Below, in pieces: positions 36,604 to 48,435 of a DNA stretch of 64,000 nt (position 1 is the first letter of the stretch; each line of letters opens with the position of its first letter). A program made the position numbers and the translations under genes. The DNA comes from Apostichopus japonicus (taxonomy: Eukaryota > Echinodermata > Holothuroidea > Aspidochirotida > Stichopodidae), in NCBI RefSeq assembly GCF_037975245.1, contig NC_092580.1:27681501-27745500 (forward strand). The letters are read 5' to 3'. The notes below the pieces were generated by a model. That model made no database searches, had not been told where the DNA came from, and was given only the letters and a program-made list of their open reading frames with translations.

Positions 36604-39021
36604 AAACGATGATAATTAAAAAAAATGTAACAATTTTCGTTTCACATTCGATTGTCACGATGGTAAAATGAAACTATGCAAAAGACCAGGTGCACATATA
36701 AAAATGCGAATATAACTGTACGTCAGTTATATAGCTTATCATGGCATTTGCATTTAATTTGGTACAACAAAAATCCTAATAGCATTCCGCACCATGATAT
36801 ACACACAACTCTGTGTGTAGCTGCAAAAAAATAGGCTGTGATGTCTATATATGTCGTAAAGTGCTTGCTTTGTCGAGGGCTATGATAGCATACTGATGTA
36901 TGCATGATAAATCATTAATCAGGGATAGTTTAACTGGGTTGCAAACTTGACGAATCCTCCTCCGTCGAAAGATGAGATAGTATGCCCGGGAGAGGGAGGG
37001 GAGGTATGCGGTGGCGTTAGTTCATATATATTCGGTTTATACAGGAGACGAGTATCGCCTATTAGATACAATCCTGCAAACCTTTCATTTTAAGCTGTAA
37101 TCCAGTGTAAAATTTATATTTCTTTGTTGTTTATCTTTGCCCCAGTTCTGCCAAGCCATTCAGGAACAGCGTACAGCAGCGACAAATATATTTTACTATT
37201 GGTAGCTTATCCATGTTAATCGATCACCCTTGACTTGCCTTTCCGTCCGCCACCCCCCCCCCCCCACCATCCCTCCGTCCCGCTCATTTCAAACATTCCT
37301 CTTCCAGTTGTCATTGTTTGCTAAACCTTAAGTGTTATCTGTTGTTTCCACATTCTATTATCATCGAGTTGATGTGTAACTTAAACAATTAAACTATAAA
37401 AAAAAATTAATATGTACCTGATGAATGGCGTGATAGTGTACTGCGCATACTCTTTGAACTCCATGTAAAAGAACCTTGAACAAAGGTATGTTTGATATAA
37501 TGAGATAACATAAAAGATATACATTGTAAAAGGACAGTTGTAACAGATGTATACATCAAAGTAAAGACAAATGGTACTCACGAATTGAGACCAAAGTTCG
37601 AAAATTCAAAAGTCTATAGTACAAAATACATGTACACAAACACACAATTATTCGCAGCAAAAGTTCACGTTGACCCGGATACGCGAACGATCTTGATTTT
37701 AAAGATATGGTATCTGCCAGGCACGTACTTAATAGCTGAAACTTTAATTATACAATAATATTGTCTTTGGTATTGCATTTTACAATAATACAGACTGCGA
37801 CTTAGATTGCAATCGGAGGATGGCTACGGGGGACCAAACCAGACCCCCCCCCCACTCCAATCGAATTCTTCTCGTAAGTAAAAATCGTTGCTGGGCTCCA
37901 TTTGTAGATATCGATCAGGCTGTATTGTTAGGCAAGATCTCCTTAAACCCCATCACCCCCCCCCCTCCCATTTCTCCATATACCCCATGCAATGAACTTG
38001 ATTGCATGTGCATAATATGCCTATATCTAAACTATAGGTTAAGCTGCTACCTGAACACATTGTTGACGGTTGAATATAAAAGCTCTGATTACTATATTCC
38101 CCCACCCTCCCCCTCCCCCCCCCTAGAACAGTACAACATGGGAAGTACAATCCCTTTAACTATTTAATTAACAACAATAACATTTTGCCCCCAAACATGT
38201 GCAGACATGTCGTAGACATTTAACTTAATGATAATGTTGGTTTACTAAATCCATAACTCTCTTAATTAGACAACAAAACACATCAATTAACATTTAACCC
38301 CCTAAAATTACATCCTAATAGATTATGAATATTCATGACATGGCTGGCTATGAAGCTAAGTGCAGTTTACTACGGATGAGTATAAAGGCCATTCACGTTA
38401 CATTACGTTATTGAACCTCAGACTGCACACTATCTATATAGGCCTTTTGAAAGTTTTCATTATCTTGTTTGATTGGTTATTTAACTTCCGGCCTTCAATC
38501 TTCCTTTAAGCCCCCTTTTCAAATCTGAGATGTTATAAAATCGTACCACTGTGTTGCAGCTTTATGGCGGATGTCAACAGTACAAACACAGACTGCATGC
38601 TGAGCAAACCATGTATTGTATCAGAGTATCAGTAAACAAAACTTAATCCATAAATAACTTAGCAAAAATTAAGTTCAAATTTCCTTGTAGATACTTCAAT
38701 ACATTGTCATCTTCGTAAGGTAACGAACATTTATTTTCAGTTTCAGTTTGACATAGTTCAATTCAAAGTAAACTCATTAATTGTACTTCCCAATAGGACC
38801 TAATATGGCATCATGCATCTTTTAATGGCCAAGCGTTACATTAATTAGCTGCAAATGTGTTGACTTCTTTAGTTTGTTCAATTTATTTAATTTGTTTAAC
38901 CTCCCATCTTGTTCCTGCTTCCTTAATGGCTTTATCTGCACGTATCGACGGTTGTCCAGGGAAATGCTTGTAGCATTTTCCTGAGTTGTCTAGGAGAGGT
39001 CATATTATAAACCAGAGCAAT
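36604..39021. other. No gene recognised
   Basis: Contains poly(C) tracts at 37253-37265, near 37846 and near 37957-37966. Open frames across them are proline-rich artefacts. A small inverted repeat (GGAAATGCT ... AGCATTTTCC) lies at 38960-38981. Confidence 0.4.
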
Positions 39022-39081
39022 GTTATGGGGGTGGTGGGGGTGGTGGGGGTGGTGGGGGTGGTGGGGGTGGTGGGGTGCTGG
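39022..39081 (+). repeat. 9-bp G-rich minisatellite (GGGGGTGGT)n
   Basis: About six tandem copies of GGGGGTGGT on the plus strand. Each unit has a run of five G, so the block meets the usual sequence rule for an intramolecular G-quadruplex (four or more G-runs with short loops). Confidence 0.85.
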
Positions 39082-40156
39082 GTAAGTCCTCGTAGCCCAG
39101 GCGTAACGAATGCGGAACCGCCCAGTATAGCAAATGTTATCTGTTTGTTGGATATAAATGTGAATGGTGCCTTGATCAAGGACCCCTATAAGCAGAAAGT
39201 TTCCAGCATAGTATATTCGTAGAAATTATTTACCGTTCAATCGATATTTCGACATCTCGGTCAATTTTACAACATTATCAACGTACAAACCTTTTCTTAT
39301 TTGTAGCCAAGAAAAGCTATTTAAACCATGCATGCAACCTGAAATGGATCCTAATAGATTTATTACCCTCGTAGAGAACATTTCCCTAGAGATCTACCCC
39401 ATCGCCTTCTCGTGCCACATCTAAATCACGGGTATTAATAATAAAATAATAAAATAAATAAAACGGGTATCGACTAGGGGAAGTCCATTCTATATATACT
39501 ATTAATAATTATCCGTATCAATGTTTTGACTTTCGGAAAAGAATTAACATTTTACCACCCATCTTTTCCATTTTTTTCCCCTGTTTAAACATAGCCTATC
39601 TGTTGACAGACATTCAAGAGGGCGAATATAGTTCACGTGTTAAGTAATCATATAGAGGTATAACGTGGTTTGGCATAGAGTATTACAATACAGAGTACTG
39701 TATATCTGAAGATCCGGGATTTTAAAATAAGTATACTCACCGTTCCAGATATCTACCGAGTATTTAACATTAGGACCGAGATGAAAGGACTACAACATTC
39801 TACCAACTATTTGAGGTTGCATCTTTTTGGACTTCCTTTTCTCCTCTAGAAATCGTAGGAACTAAAACAAAACGTCAAAAAAGCATATCATATTTATATA
39901 GCAGGGAAAAAATGTTAGTATTTCACTTAAGTCTAGTTTCCGAAATCTTTATCAATTTATGACGCAGTAACAGAAGTAAAAATGTAAAATTCAAAAATTT
40001 ATTTGTCTTTGTTACTTGAGACTAGAAGGTTTCAATCATATTACATAAATGTACATGAGTATAAGCTATACATTAAAGAAATATTTCATAAACTTTAATT
40101 TCTATTTTCTTTCTCGAAAATCTATTAAACAATAAACTAATAGTGGATTATTCCAT
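39082..40156. other. No gene recognised
   Basis: AT-rich, with no identifiable feature. Confidence 0.4.
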
Positions 40157-40735
40157 TCCTGCTCCCTGCTGCCTGTCTACTGCCTGCTACCTGATGTCTG
40201 CTGTTTACTGCCTTTCTACTGCCTGCTGCTTGCCTACTGCCTGTCTGCTTCCTGTCTACTGCCTGCTGTCCACTGCCTGCTGTCTACTGCCGGTTTGCTC
40301 CTTGTCTTCTGTCTGCTGTATACTGCCTGTCCACTGCCTGCTGCCTGCCTACTGCCTGTCTGCTCCCTCTACTGCCTGCTGTCTACTGCCTGTCATCTAC
40401 TGCCAGCTGCCTGATTGCTGTCTACTGCCTGCTGCTTGACTACTGCTTTCTGCATGTTGTATACTGCCTGTCTGCTGCCTACTGCATGCTGCCTGCTGTC
40501 TACTGCCTGTTTTCTGCATGTTGTCTACTGCCGGCTGCCTGATTGCTGTCTGCTCCCTGTCTACTGTCTGCTGTCATTTCACTCATTTATTCAATGCAGT
40601 ATGAATATAAATTATTTATGAAAAGGAGATCAAACATAAAATATATTAATAATAAACAATGTCTACTGCCTGTCTGCTTCTTGTTGTCTACTGCCTGCTG
40701 CCTGTTGTATGTATACTGCCTGTCTGTTGCAATTC
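40157..40735 (+). repeat. Degenerate CTGC-type minisatellite
   Basis: Irregular repeats of words such as CTGCCTGCTGTCTACTGCC fill 40157-40575 and resume at 40659-40735. Between them lies an unrelated AT-rich insert of about 83 bp. Cysteine/leucine-rich frames through it are products of the repeat. Confidence 0.85.
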
Positions 40736-40966
40736 TGTGTAGAAAAGAAAAACCGTGGAGTTCTTCTCAATCTCATATGTATTGTTGTTCGCTTGAAAAC
40801 TGTTTGCATGCAACAATTCTTTGCAATAGTTTTCAATGATGAGCTACTTCTTTTCAAGCTGAAATAATTACAGTTTCTGAACCATTGTGAAGAGTGTTCA
40901 AGTTGAATATTGACAGTAACCTTGCCATTCGAAAAAGATTTCACACCACGCACATTCAAAACACAT

Positions 40967-40969
<3 letters not shown>

Positions 40970-41016
<47 letters not shown>

Positions 41017-41030
41017 TACATATATAAGTG
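40970..41030. repeat. (TA)n tract passing into (CA/GT)n
   Basis: TA dinucleotides followed by acacacacat and gtgtgtgtatgtgtgtg, forming a short compound microsatellite. Confidence 0.85.
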
Positions 41031-41044
41031 TGTGTATGTGTGTG

Positions 41045-42052
41045 GGTGTATATAAAATTGGTTATGACGTCATCCATCACCCTGCTGATCGATTAGCCGA
41101 TACTCATGGCTTTATCAATTACAACTGGTAAATCCTATGCATAATGATTGGCTGACTAACCTGCAAACCTGCAGACTACTCTAAAGGTTTCGCCAATAAT
41201 TTCGTCCACATATTTACAGAAAGTGAAGGACACTTTACTGCAAAACGCTTAACAGCGATTTGAACCATCTTGACAAGGTATACTAAACTAGTCAAACTAA
41301 GGGACAGTTGTTTAGACTCCTAACCAGTCATTAGTTGAAACAGCCTTTGAGTAATGAATTCGTCTACTAGTTCTTTTTCCACAGTAGCATCTCCTGACAG
41401 GTCTGACATGTGTTACGGTGTTATAACACACTTCAGTTTATACTGATTAATGGCTGTCTCTTATTCACAGTAGAAAGTGATCAAGTGTATACATTGGGTA
41501 GATCGATGGTCAATGATAGTCGTCCGAGAGAATTGCATGAGAAACTGATGGTATTCCATCCTTCCATTTTGAAATAATATGACTGTACCTTTTTTAATTG
41601 TTTAGTTAACATTTAGTGTCATTACGTTTTGTATTGAGTTGTTGATCGTTGTCTTTAGTTCTATGAACCGTTTAATACATTACATATGTGATGATGTGGG
41701 GGAATACCAACCACGTGATCAAAGGCCATTGTTTAAACTACATGACTTGCAAGTCAGAGCCAAGTTTGTTAATACGTAATTAGTTTATATCGTTTGGTAA
41801 ACACCATTAGATCAGTACTAACAATGCATAAAGTCCATTGTTGCAATAAACAAACATGATAACATTTAATATTGAAATTATCTGTTTAAAATAGATTCCC
41901 ATCTGATCCAGGAAACTAAAGCAGAAACAAACACATTAAATGATATATTCTCATCTGAATTGAACGTCCCCAAATTTAAGTAAGACCATGTTCAGTTTAT
42001 GCAAAGTTTGTGACCCTGGATGTTGAGATACACAAACATACACGCACATATA

Positions 42053-42055
<3 letters not shown>
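41045..42055. other. No gene recognised
   Basis: AT-rich, without identifiable features. Confidence 0.4.
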
Positions 42056-42267
<212 letters not shown>

Positions 42268-42337
42268 GAAAATATTACTAGACAAAAGCAGAGAAATAAA
42301 ATATGTTTCATAGTTGACAAATAAGGAGTACTGTTTA

Positions 42338-42766
42338 AGAAAATATGTTGGAATTTTACGTCCCCCTGGGGCCTTCGTCAGCAATACTTGCCAGGGCAGT
42401 GGAATGAAAGGTATACAAAAATGTAACACAATGAAAATATGACGCTTGATAAGTGTAGGTGGCGTTGATGGAAATAGTACCAAAGAAAAACCATGACTAT
42501 AGAAAGCGGATTAAGGAGCAAAGAATAAGAAGAATGGATTACCTATGTATGTAGAACTGGTTGTAGTCGATTTCTTTTCGTTTACCTTCAGTTACGGATT
42601 TGAAATTCGAGGCAATTAAAATACATTTTAGGTGTTTGAGAGAATGTCTATGAAGATTGAAATGTTCGGAAACGGGGAATTCTTTTATCAATAGATCTGA
42701 TATTTGAAGGAATGTTAAGAATCTCTTCTTCGAAAGAAACGTAATCATTTTTTGGAAAACACTCAA
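42338..42766 (-). mobile_element. Penelope-like element, 3' remnant
   Basis: The minus-strand frame 42766-42539 contains KEFPVSEHFNLHRHSLKHLK followed by a Lys/Glu-rich segment and FYIHR. This matches the end of the GIY-YIG endonuclease region of Penelope-like elements (V.EHFN..GHS...L, then R...E..WI). About 150 bases further on, still on the minus strand, comes TTGCTGACGAAGGCCCCAGG (42389-42370), the kind of short hairpin-like tail often seen at the 3' end of these elements. The reverse transcriptase is missing and the glycine of the GHS motif is replaced, so the copy is dead. Confidence 0.6.
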
Positions 42767-43744
42767 CTATTTCTGTACTATTACTTCATCATCGTTCATG
42801 CCATGACGTCACACGGTGTGTGTACATATTCTTTTAGGACCAAACAATTTTCACAACGCATTTTGTGGAATGTTTTTAGGCCCATATCCTTTTATCTGAT
42901 ATTTTGATCCGATTCGGAAACAATGCGTTGAACAAACTAAGGATTTCTTTTAAAGCACCCTGTAGTATCCTGTTCAGGATTCCTTATTACTTGGAAGAGC
43001 TTCTGTCGGTCATTTGGACACTTGAGGTTCCGTTTCATATATGGCTTAGGCTATACCCTGATCGGATAACCTTTGCCCAAGTAAATAGATTTCACAAAGA
43101 CAAACATTAAGTAACTGTGACAAGTAAAAGGTGATCCATGCATGCATAGCAATGGACACTACGAGTTTATTTGTCTTTGTGTAAGGTCGTGTGATAAAAT
43201 GCTAATTTTATCGATGTAATACATACGACGAATTATAAGGGAATATTCTTGCACGTTTATGGTCACGCTGACTATTAATCCTAATATAACATAAATTTAA
43301 TGGCAAACTACTAGTATACTATATATGGTTATACCATTTGAGATCTGAATAGGGAAATCGCACGGCCTAAGGAGTGCAAAATGAAGACAATTACCTCCCT
43401 CTTGCCCCTTCTCCCCCCCCCCCCCCCACAGAGTAAGGCAAAAACACAACAGAACGAAATTAACGGAAGCCAAACTGTTTTTAAATATGATGGGAATGAT
43501 CTATTAACTCGATTTGTAGACATTATAAAGCTTTTATCAGATGTCACAACCTTCACCGGAGCACCTCTTCACCCCCCCCCCCACCCACCCACCCACAAGC
43601 ACACAGGCTTCATTCTAGTAGCCGGTTCTATACTTACATTACACAATCGACCAAAGATTACAAGGTACAACTTACCTTCTTGATGGTAATACCCATGGAG
43701 TACATCTGATCTGAGTTCTAATATGCTATGAAAATTGCATAGGT
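42767..43744. other. No gene recognised
   Basis: Poly(C) of 15 at 43413-43427 and a C-rich CCCA repeat at 43571-43595. No exon recognised. Confidence 0.4.
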
Positions 43745-44200
43745 GTTGTACCAAACTTAATTGTTCCATTGATTTACCGTACACTAAATTCGTCACTCTC
43801 CAAGACCGCTAGAGCTTAAAGATAGATGTTTTCCACTGACATGTGCTACCTGACTATATGATAACTGGTGGCTTGGGCTATCACATCACATTCAAATTTT
43901 ACCACCAAGAGAATTATAAGATTTTACGCTAGAAGAGGCCAATGTTTAGCATAACGCCCCCTGCCCCCCCCCCCTCCACCCCCGATTCACCTATCTACCA
44001 GCTCTTCCTGTTTCACCGAGGAATTTCTAAAACGGGCTTCATCACTTCCACTCTTCCCGAGCCTTAGGCTGCTCGTCATCATCACCGAACATAAGATAGA
44101 AAAGTTAGGACTATTTCCCGACGGGTAACTTTTTTGCAGGCAAACGTATACGAGGCCTTCTTTAATTGTGGTATGGTACCTATCTTGAATGTGTATTTTA
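43745..44200 (+). repeat. Dispersed repeat, copy B
   Basis: Second copy of the family at 18690-19170, in the same orientation and the same landmark order. This copy has gained a C-rich tract near 43959-43980. Confidence 0.55.
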
Positions 44201-44572
44201 CCTTGCAAGGCAGCTTAAAACATCAAGGGGACTCATAGTTATATAGCTCATTTTGCTAATAATGTGTTCTACTTTTGAAAGAAAGGGCGTCGAAGCTATA
44301 TGAATTACTGTTAATAATGAACATTTATGACTGTCTTTTCTTTTCCTCCCCTTTGGCATTGATGACGTAGTACCCAATGGCTTTCCAAGAATTGACAATC
44401 CTCTCTATACCACAACTCTTTACTCTTTACTTCTTTTGTAGATAAACCCGCTCTCGTTTCACTAATCACCCACACCCACCCCTCCTCAACCTCCTCCACT
44501 ACCAACATACAGAGGGATTTTACCCTTTAAGCCTTTTAAGCTTAGTTATAATACGATCTCAGCTTGGCTGTA

Positions 44573-44600
44573 CCAGGGAGTTGTTACGGAAACTCCCTGG
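44573..44600. repeat. Short hairpin
   Basis: Perfect 10-bp inverted repeat, CCAGGGAGTT / AACTCCCTGG, separated by 8 bases and flanked on both sides by ggctgtac. Confidence 0.7.
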
Positions 44601-44848
44601 CTGTACACAAGATGTTTGGCAAGGTCTCGAGGGGACGGAAAACAAACTCACCTGGCGCAAATTTTGATTTGAACTAGACTATCGATGGCGCCCTTTTGAA
44701 ACATTACACAATTGCACTATCCTCCATGCAGAATTGTTTTACCTCAGCCAAACGTGAGGCACAGCTCACGCCAGTAGCCCCTCGTATAGGGCTACAATTG
44801 GAGCTATGATTGGGATTTGTACGTCATAAGAAGTGCATTGGTGTAGAA

Positions 44849-45090
44849 CAGGGGTTCTCAGTTCATTCTTTTATAAGAACCAATTGGAAACATTGAACGG
44901 AGATAATTGTCGAAGAGAACCCAACGGTCACTATATACCTAACTTGAGCAATATGTTGGGTAAGCCAGTAGGGTGCTTTATGCATTCAGCATTACGGGCT
45001 GGCATACTCGAGTAGTGCATAATTGTCTGGCCATTTTTTTTTCGTGGGCCGCGTTTGGCATCATGTTGAGTCCATAGGGCAAAAAGCAAA
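44849..45090 (+). mobile_element. Possible hAT-type transposon fragment
   Basis: Begins CAGGGGTTCTCA, which matches the terminal inverted repeat of many hAT elements, and contains gtgggccgcg inside as several hAT-derived MITEs do. No matching right end (TGAGAACCCCTG) or 8-bp target duplication was found, so this is at best a partial copy. Confidence 0.3.
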
Positions 45091-46640
45091 CCATGTCAAT
45101 TCCTCTGTAAATTTGACACATTATTCGGTTCGTTACATAGTTTGAAGCTGAATTTCAAGTTATAGCTATTTCGGAAACTTCTTTACAAACAGGAACATTG
45201 TCCCCCCAAAATGATAAGGATATTCTGACAATACCTTTTCAGTTTAATAATAATTTCGGTAAATACCTGTATCCCGATCGAAACACACTAAAATTACTAA
45301 ACCTTGCAACCCCCGTGAGCTGTGCAGCTTCCTATGTTGACTGGACCAACTGACGCAGCCAATCGCAAAGAATGACAGGCAGGGTGTACGGTTGACCAAT
45401 GTTGTTTCCTCCTCGAGGGGTGCTTAAAAGTTGGAAGAAAATCAATGTTACTAGAACAGCAGTCAGTTTGCTAAATAGAAATAAGAGAGGAACAGTTTTA
45501 AGGTGATGATAAATTGGTACAAAAGGGACGTTATATACAGCAGTATATGGACACAATACTGCAGTGTTATTGGCAGGAGCTTTAAATTTATTATCTCCAC
45601 TTTAAATAGTCGCCAAGGTCAGGTTCAGTAAAGCCCACGTGAATGATCAAACTGTCATCACAAATTTATATCAATTCTCTGAAAACTTTTGGTGAAATTA
45701 TACCTCTTTTCTTGATGGCCAAGTTTTTCGTAGCATGGATACCGAAAAAAAAGCCTATACTCGTATTCGTTAACGTTGTATCTTTGATTTCGTTTAGTTG
45801 ATTTCACTTCCAGCACACGTACTGATAGAAACAATACAGTGTGGGAATTAGATAGGAAATACCCGAGAGTTTGGGAAGGGTGAGGGCGGGGGTTGTAAAC
45901 TAACCTATATGTGATTAAGCGGACATCGATTGAAACCGATTGAGCCTCTCAAAGATTGGGAGATGTAGCAAACCTGTACTGCAATCCGAAGTTGATTGGT
46001 ATACTGTATACGACACAAAGCCTCCCCTTCTAATGAACTTTAGTTGACTGTGTATCAACGCCCCCCTACCCCTCCTCCCCTACCCCGACATTCCGCTCGA
46101 TTGTTTCATGTTTATAACGTCAGAATGGGAAGGTGAAGCGATATGCTGGCAAGTATGGTGATATACCTGAAGAATGATGAGGCATAATTGTAGGAAGTTT
46201 TTTTTGCAACTTCTGTAATTCATAATTGTTTAGTATTTCTTTTGATCCTTCGTTCTTCTCTCTATTTGGATCATATAATTTTTATTTTTTGTGGAGAGAC
46301 GACACATCTGTCTCTATTAGCCTCCACTTACCTTCATTAATACACAATGCTATGGCAAGGATCAAAATACCTTTCTAAAAAAAACACCATAATATATATC
46401 ATATCCATCATATTGATTAACTTCTTACCCTCGTAAATGCTTTCTATTCCCATTTCAAGCTCCCTTGATAATTATTGCACTATTCGAGGCCTCGATAGTG
46501 CTGCGCTCGTTGCAGTATCTAACCCCTCATGGGAGCCCTAGCAGCGTCTACCCCCTGCCGAGGATTGCTAATAGGAACCTGTCGTATGGTTAGGCTGAAC
46601 CTGTTTGCTATAGGCTGAACCTGTTGCTAAGGAAAATAAA
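45091..46640. other. No gene recognised; palindrome at 46477-46501
   Basis: Mostly featureless. At 46477-46501 there is a 25-base near-perfect palindrome with core TCGAGGCCTCGA and arms GCACTA/TAGTGC. A direct repeat of taggctgaacctgtt follows near 46590-46625. Confidence 0.45.
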
Positions 46641-46674
46641 TCATAATATATCTATATATATCTTATATATATAT

Positions 46675-46708
<34 letters not shown>

Positions 46709-46710
46709 CC
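46641..46710. repeat. Short (TA)n microsatellite
   Basis: About 70 bp of TA repeat with tctata and gtatat variants. Confidence 0.85.
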
Positions 46711-47261
46711 GTGTCAATTGAAATCGTGTGAAATGTTGTCAATGTAATACCAAACTTTTGGCTAACATAATGACCATTCTTTTACAATCTAGCATATTAT
46801 GGGCTTTCAATGAACCATCAAAGTCATGTGTAATCCAAACTCAAAGTGAGTCTATATAGATCGAGAGAGATAGCAGCTTCACTGTAAGCTCACTGCATGG
46901 ACGATTTCAAAGAAAACTAAAACAATAAAATCACAAACTAGACATCGCTTGCTGGAACCAGGAGAATCGAGTCAGGCTCGGTCCCCTGGAAAATGTAACA
47001 CAAGGCATCCCTTTTTAAAGTCTTCATTTTTCATAAGATATTATTATGACATGAGAATACTTTATTCTTTATCACATATTTCAACGGTCCCCTAATTGAT
47101 TCAGGAGTTAACCGGAGTTGTTACCCCCTCTGACATCAGGCCCACCTTTCCCCTCCCCACACCCCATCTCTCGTCAGGCCTTGGCGGTGAACTAAGCTTA
47201 AGAGAATACTTCCTTGCTAAGTCTCTGGCGCCGTCGTAACTAATATAATGTCTCATCTTCA
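46711..47261. other. No gene recognised
   Basis: Non-coding. The last ~150 bp may belong to the LINE fragment that follows but shows no protein match I can see. Confidence 0.35.
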
Positions 47262-47450
47262 CAGTGTTTGCTTTGTCGGACACCATCTGTCCGTACCTCC
47301 TACTACGGTGACCGGTCTGTTTCTGTAGCAGCTCCAGCAATATGGAACAACCTACTATCAATTATTCGTAGCGCAACATCTGTGAAGTCCTTCAAACGCT
47401 CTCTCAAAACTTACTTTTCAAGGCCTGAACTTATGTATAGCACCTTCTGA
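47262..47450 (+). pseudogene. Non-LTR retrotransposon, C-terminal end of reverse transcriptase ORF
   Basis: Reads through YYGDRSVSVAAPAIWNN, then RSATSVKSFKRSLKTYF to a stop, about 62 residues. This is the highly conserved tail of CR1/Jockey-type LINE proteins (yGdRsFsvaAP..WN.LP, then S...FK..LKT.lf). Nothing upstream continues the RT domain, so the copy is heavily 5'-truncated. Its 3' side passes within about 40 bp into a triplet microsatellite that ends in (ATT)n. Confidence 0.8.
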
Positions 47451-47485
47451 TTTCTCTTTGTTAGGTTCTACATTAATCTACTTTA

Positions 47486-47770
47486 TCGTCGTTGTCGTTC
47501 GTCGTCGTTCGTAGTGCCGTCCGCCGTACGTCGTCGTCGTCATCATCATCAGTCATCATCGTCGTCGTCGTCATCATCATTCATATTCGTCGTCATCGTC
47601 ATTATCATCGTCATCCATCATCATCGTCATCATTGTCGTCATCGTCGTCGTCGTTGTCGTCATCGTAGTCTTCGTCGTCGTCATCATCATCATCATTCAT
47701 CGTCATCGTCATCAATTATCGTCATCGTCATCGTCGTCATCATCATCATCATTATTATTATTATTATTAA
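47486..47770 (+). repeat. (TCG/TCA)n triplet microsatellite ending in (ATT)n
   Basis: About 285 bp of tcg, tca and tcc triplets in changing order, ending in seven or so ATT units. It probably grew from the tail of the adjacent LINE fragment. A His/Ser/Arg/Val-rich frame across it is an artefact. Confidence 0.9.
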
Positions 47771-48167
47771 CCCTTACACCATTGCCGTATGTGAATAGAT
47801 AGGCCTCTCCAATATTTGCAATATGAATACTTAAAGTAGGAATCAGTGTTTTGTTTGGACCGGCAAGCCATTACGAAATTGCCGTGAATCAATCAAACAT
47901 TACCGTTAATGCTTGATCAAGTCGTTAATATGACTGACTTCCAGTGAAATTATGGAAAACGCAAGATAACGGCATTAAATTCTCAAATCTTGCAAACTCA
48001 TTAGCTCTGCTGTTTAGTAATCAATGAATATTCACAACCGAGGTCAGAAAGAGGGTCAGACACAAATGAAACCTATCCCGAAGTACGAACCTGACAATAA
48101 GTAATTTGGCAACCTGTACGTCGGAACTAGAACCTTTCGCCAGCTTTAACGATTGCCATCTGACAAT

Positions 48168-48431
48168 TTACTCCTCGATTCTCACTCTTTGAACGTCACA
48201 CTTCCAACTTTGCTCTCGCTTTCTTTCTTTTCTTTGTGGGTTGGGAAACTTTCGTCGGTTTGCTGTCGAAGCAATGTTGTCTGCGTATAAAGTGCGTTGC
48301 ATACCTATATAGTGGTTGTATTCCCTGTACAGTATGTGGGGTTCTATATACTGAGATTGGTTGCACATGTACACTTCTGTGTTTACTAAATACTTCAAGG
48401 GCTCAATAGTACGGCGGTCATAAGGTGACAT
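48168..48431 (-). CDS. Hypothetical 87-codon frame beside the satellite
   Basis: ATG to stop, without low-complexity sequence. The product is hydrophilic, with a basic segment (RRKFPNPQRKERKREQ) near residues 59-74. Its ATG lies a few bases outside the 105-bp array and it is transcribed away from it, mirroring the integrase gene at the other end. I recognise no family, and in AT-rich DNA a frame of this length can arise by chance. Confidence 0.15.
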   Translation of the reverse strand: MSPYDRRTIEPLKYLVNTEVYMCNQSQYIEPHILYREYNHYIGMQRTLYADNIASTANRRKFPNPQRKERKREQSWKCDVQRVRIEE

Positions 48432-48435
48432 CCGA

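Noticed and set aside
40143-40621. Cysteine/leucine-rich secreted peptide
   Set aside because: It is the translation of the CTGC-type minisatellite, and alternative frames are equally repetitive.
44198-44508. Minus-strand frames with a basic segment (PKGRKRKD)
   Set aside because: They lie at the edge of a dispersed repeat, the acceptor is poor and there is no partner exon.
47514-47798. His/Ser/Val-rich 94-codon frame
   Set aside because: It is the translation of the (TCG/TCA)n tract.
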